DNA from: Lachnospiraceae bacterium UBA1267
GTDB lineage: Bacteria; Bacillota; Clostridia; Lachnospirales; Lachnospiraceae
Length of the DNA: 5,852 nucleotides
Direction: 5' to 3'
Assembly: GCA_002308115.1 (NCBI GenBank)
Contig: DBVJ01000051.1
Location: 12,433-18,284 of the forward strand
The position numbers were made by a program, and so were the translations under genes. The notes beneath the pieces are model-generated. The model ran no database searches. It was not told the origin of the DNA and saw only the letters and a list, made by a program, of their open reading frames with translations. Positions within the stretch are counted from its first letter, which is position 1; every line of letters begins with the position of its first letter. This document shows positions 4,153-5,852 of the stretch, piece by piece.

Positions 4153-5469
4153 ATGAAGCACAGCACACGAAAAAACATCTTTTCCTTTACTCGTTTCATC
4201 TTTCTTCTTTTCCTCGCTGCTCTTCTTGCGGGTTGTATGGTGAATAACGGGGTCCTCCCGGAGACCGATATTCCAAGCCGTCAGGAATCCGATGCCACTC
4301 TTCCGTCTGAAACGGCTGCTCCCGAAACGACAGAAGCGCCGACAGAAGCGCCTACGACTACCGAAGCGCCCACCACGACTGAAGAACCCACGGAACCGGA
4401 ACCTGTCAGGATCACCATTGCGGCGGTCGGCGACATGCTGATGCACCCCGACGTGAGCGGCCTTGCGTTCCAGCCGGACGGCTCTGTCAATTACGACTTC
4501 ATTTTTGACCCTGTACTGGACGAGATCAAGGCTGCGGATATCGCAGTCGTTAATAATGAAGTGCCTTTCGGCGGCAATGAATACGGTCTGAGAAACTACC
4601 CTGCCTTTAATGTATTCACGGAACTGGGAGACGCGGAAGCCAAAGCCGGTTTCGATATCATTCTGAACGCCACGAACCATGTCCGCGACATGGGCACCAA
4701 GGGCATCGAACGGACCATGGAATTCTGGCAGAAGTATCCGGAGATCATGACGGTCGGCGTGCATCTGACCGAAGCGGATTACAACCGTCTGCACATCTAC
4801 GAGGTCCAAGGCGTCCGGATCGCCATTTTCAATTACGTGTACGGCGTGAATGCGGGCGTGGATCCCGCAAAGCCCTATCTTATCGATCTGATGACGGCTC
4901 CTTATGAGGAAAAGATCAAAGCCGAACTCGAGCGGGCGGAACGCGAAGCCGATTTCACCATCGTTTTCCCGCACTGGGGAGAGGAATACCGGCTGACCCA
5001 GACACCGGGTCAGGCGAACTGGGCCCGTTCCTTCACGGAATGGGGCGCGGATCTCATCATCGGCACCCATCCGCATTGCCTGGAGCCGGTGAAGCGGATC
5101 ACCTCTCCGAACGGAAACACCTCCCTATGCTACTATTCGCTCGGAAACTATATCTCCATGCAGGACGAGACGGTCAGCATGCTGGGCGGTCTTGCGAAAG
5201 TCACGCTGATCGTGGAAGACGGCAAGGTCCGGATCGAAGCGCACGAGCTGCAGCCCTTCGTCTCCCACTACGAACACACCATCACCTGGTGCTACGTCGT
5301 GAGACTCGAGAATTACACGCGGGAACTGGCCGCCAAGCACGCCATCAAGGTGCATAATCTGCCGGGCGACGGCGCACGGAAGGGAAGCCGGATGAACGAT
5401 CAGTACCCCTACACGCTTGACACGCTTTACGGCATCTGGAATCAGATCGTTTCAAGCTCCGACTGGTAA
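4153..5469 (+). CDS. CapA/PgsA-like metallophosphatase-fold lipoprotein
   Basis: This 438-residue protein belongs to the CapA (bacterial capsule synthesis, PGA_cap) family, related to calcineurin-like phosphoesterases. The signal peptide has a basic start (MKHSTRK), a hydrophobic core and lipobox LLAG-Cys28, so it should be membrane-anchored outside. A Thr/Glu/Pro/Ala-rich linker with TEAPT-like repeats (about 55-84) leads to the catalytic-fold domain (about 85-372). Its motifs in order are VGDMLMH (92-98), VVNNEVPFGG (132-141), NATNHVRDMG (172-181), PHWGEEY (273-279), GTHPHCLEP (304-312) and YSLGNY (328-333). These carry the metal-ligand-type Asp, Glu, Asn and His residues. Some homologues take part in poly-gamma-glutamate export or anchoring, but no capB/capC-type genes are visible here, so that role is not supported. 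Many clostridia carry stand-alone CapA lipoproteins of unknown substrate. It is monocistronic by its promoter and terminator. Confidence 0.92.
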   Translation: MKHSTRKNIFSFTRFIFLLFLAALLAGCMVNNGVLPETDIPSRQESDATLPSETAAPETTEAPTEAPTTTEAPTTTEEPTEPEPVRITIAAVGDMLMHPDVSGLAFQPDGSVNYDFIFDPVLDEIKAADIAVVNNEVPFGGNEYGLRNYPAFNVFTELGDAEAKAGFDIILNATNHVRDMGTKGIERTMEFWQKYPEIMTVGVHLTEADYNRLHIYEVQGVRIAIFNYVYGVNAGVDPAKPYLIDLMTAPYEEKIKAELERAEREADFTIVFPHWGEEYRLTQTPGQANWARSFTEWGADLIIGTHPHCLEPVKRITSPNGNTSLCYYSLGNYISMQDETVSMLGGLAKVTLIVEDGKVRIEAHELQPFVSHYEHTITWCYVVRLENYTRELAAKHAIKVHNLPGDGARKGSRMNDQYPYTLDTLYGIWNQIVSSSDW

Positions 5470-5483
5470 ACCCGGAAAACATG

Positions 5484-5513
5484 AAAAAACGGGCAGGAAA
5501 CTGCCCGTTTTTT
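5484..5513. terminator. Bidirectional rho-independent terminator
   Basis: A6-CGGGCAG and CTGCCCG-T6 form a 13-bp perfect stem (7 GC-rich pairs plus 6 A-T pairs) around a GAAA loop, a GNRA-type tetraloop. It follows the CapA-like gene stop by 14 nt on the plus strand and the rdgB stop by 15 nt on the minus strand. With a T run on each strand it can end both convergent transcripts. Confidence 0.94.
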
Positions 5514-5528
5514 GTGTCTGAGAAACAA

Positions 5529-5852
5529 TTATAACTCCCTTTTCAGGATCTCTTTCGCCGCGGAGAGCGCCTTGAAGCGATGGCTGATCTTATTCTTCTC
5601 TCCGTCTGGAAGCTCGCCGTTCGTGATCCCTCTTTCGGGAAGAAGGAAAATGGGATCGTAGCCGAATCCGCCTGTTCCCCTGGGCTCTTCCGCGATCTGT
5701 CCGTAGAGGAAGCCCTCCGTCACGAACTCTCTGCCGTCCGGAAACAGCATTGCCACGTTGCAGGCGAAATGCGCCGCCCGTTCTTCCCCTTTTAAACCTT
5801 GCATCAGTTTAAGCACTGCGGCATGTTTCACCGGATACGGCGCGCCTGCGCC
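5529..5852 (-). CDS. rdgB: RdgB/HAM1-type non-canonical purine NTP pyrophosphatase, C-terminal part (cut by right edge)
   Basis: The last 107 codons are present; the N-terminal part with the substrate P-loop-like SGN motif lies beyond the window. The family hydrolyses ITP, dITP and XTP to monophosphates plus pyrophosphate in the cytoplasm, keeping deaminated purines out of DNA and RNA. Visible motifs are RAAHFACNVAMLFPDG, EGFLYGQIAEEPRGTGGFG with YDPIF, and the C-terminal EKNKISHRFKAL, whose Ser-His-Arg contacts the base in known structures. The family usually has T..AEL before this; here it reads GITNGEL. The usual Asn before the KLL helix is also absent (HAAVLKLM). The frame is open to the edge, and a GTG at 5831 is an internal Val codon. 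The stop is TAA, and transcription converges on the CapA-like gene. Confidence 0.94.
   Translation of the reverse strand, partial: GAGAPYPVKHAAVLKLMQGLKGEERAAHFACNVAMLFPDGREFVTEGFLYGQIAEEPRGTGGFGYDPIFLLPERGITNGELPDGEKNKISHRFKALSAAKEILKREL

Noticed and set aside
4315..4404. TEAPT-like repeats in the CapA-like gene considered as a separate DNA repeat
   Set aside because: The DNA copies are irregular. This is a normal low-complexity Thr/Glu/Pro spacer after a lipid anchor, so it is described within the gene.
4096..5076. Minus-strand open frame of 326 codons opposite the CapA-like gene
   Set aside because: It is antisense to a motif-rich CapA gene, is Arg/Phe/His-rich, starts within the gene's interior and ends in its promoter region. 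It is best explained as a shadow.

Overview
The window looks like ordinary chromosomal DNA from a Gram-positive, probably anaerobic member of the Firmicutes (Clostridia, perhaps Lachnospiraceae, Oscillospiraceae or Christensenellales-like). The evidence is strong AGGAGG-type ribosome binding sites, two surface lipoproteins with Thr/Pro/Glu-rich linkers, an F-type ATP synthase operon whose c subunit carries a sodium-binding signature, and moderately GC-rich coding DNA (judged by eye). The assignment is inferred from gene style; no rRNA or other phylogenetic marker lies in the window.

Layout. Positions 1-2459 hold the start of an ATP synthase operon on the minus strand. Read in transcription order it is atpB (a), atpE (c), atpF (b), atpH (delta) and the first 154 codons of atpA (alpha), which runs off the left edge just before its P-loop. 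A predicted promoter and short leader lie at 2460-2538. No atpI or atpZ precedes atpB. The genes are tightly packed: a 42-nt hairpin-bearing gap between atpB and atpE, 16 nt between atpE and atpF, a 16-nt overlap between atpF and atpH, and an ATGA overlap between atpH and atpA.

Positions 2541-2605 hold two consecutive hairpins. The one at 2579-2605, followed by a T7 tract, is the terminator of the next gene. Positions 2611-3933 (minus) encode a lipoprotein with two SH3b domains, an Ala/Glu/Lys-rich helix, a Pro-rich repeat linker and a C-terminal NlpC/P60 peptidase domain. A 219-nt divergent intergenic region (3934-4152) carries a promoter in each direction, a near-palindrome and a small hairpin. 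Positions 4153-5469 (plus) encode a CapA/PgsA-like metallophosphatase-fold lipoprotein. A strong bidirectional terminator (5484-5513) separates it from the convergent 3' end of an RdgB/HAM1 nucleotide-triphosphate pyrophosphatase gene (5529-5852, minus), which runs off the right edge.

How they fit together. The atp genes build the membrane rotor, stator and catalytic head of one enzyme. The two divergent lipoproteins both look anchored to the outer face of the membrane and may work on the cell wall or surface polymers; that pairing is inference. rdgB is housekeeping (nucleotide pool sanitation). I see no mobile element, CRISPR array, tRNA or rRNA, and no convincing undescribed system. The most notable points are the Na+-type c subunit, the regulatory-looking DNA between the two lipoprotein genes, and the domain order of the NlpC/P60 lipoprotein.
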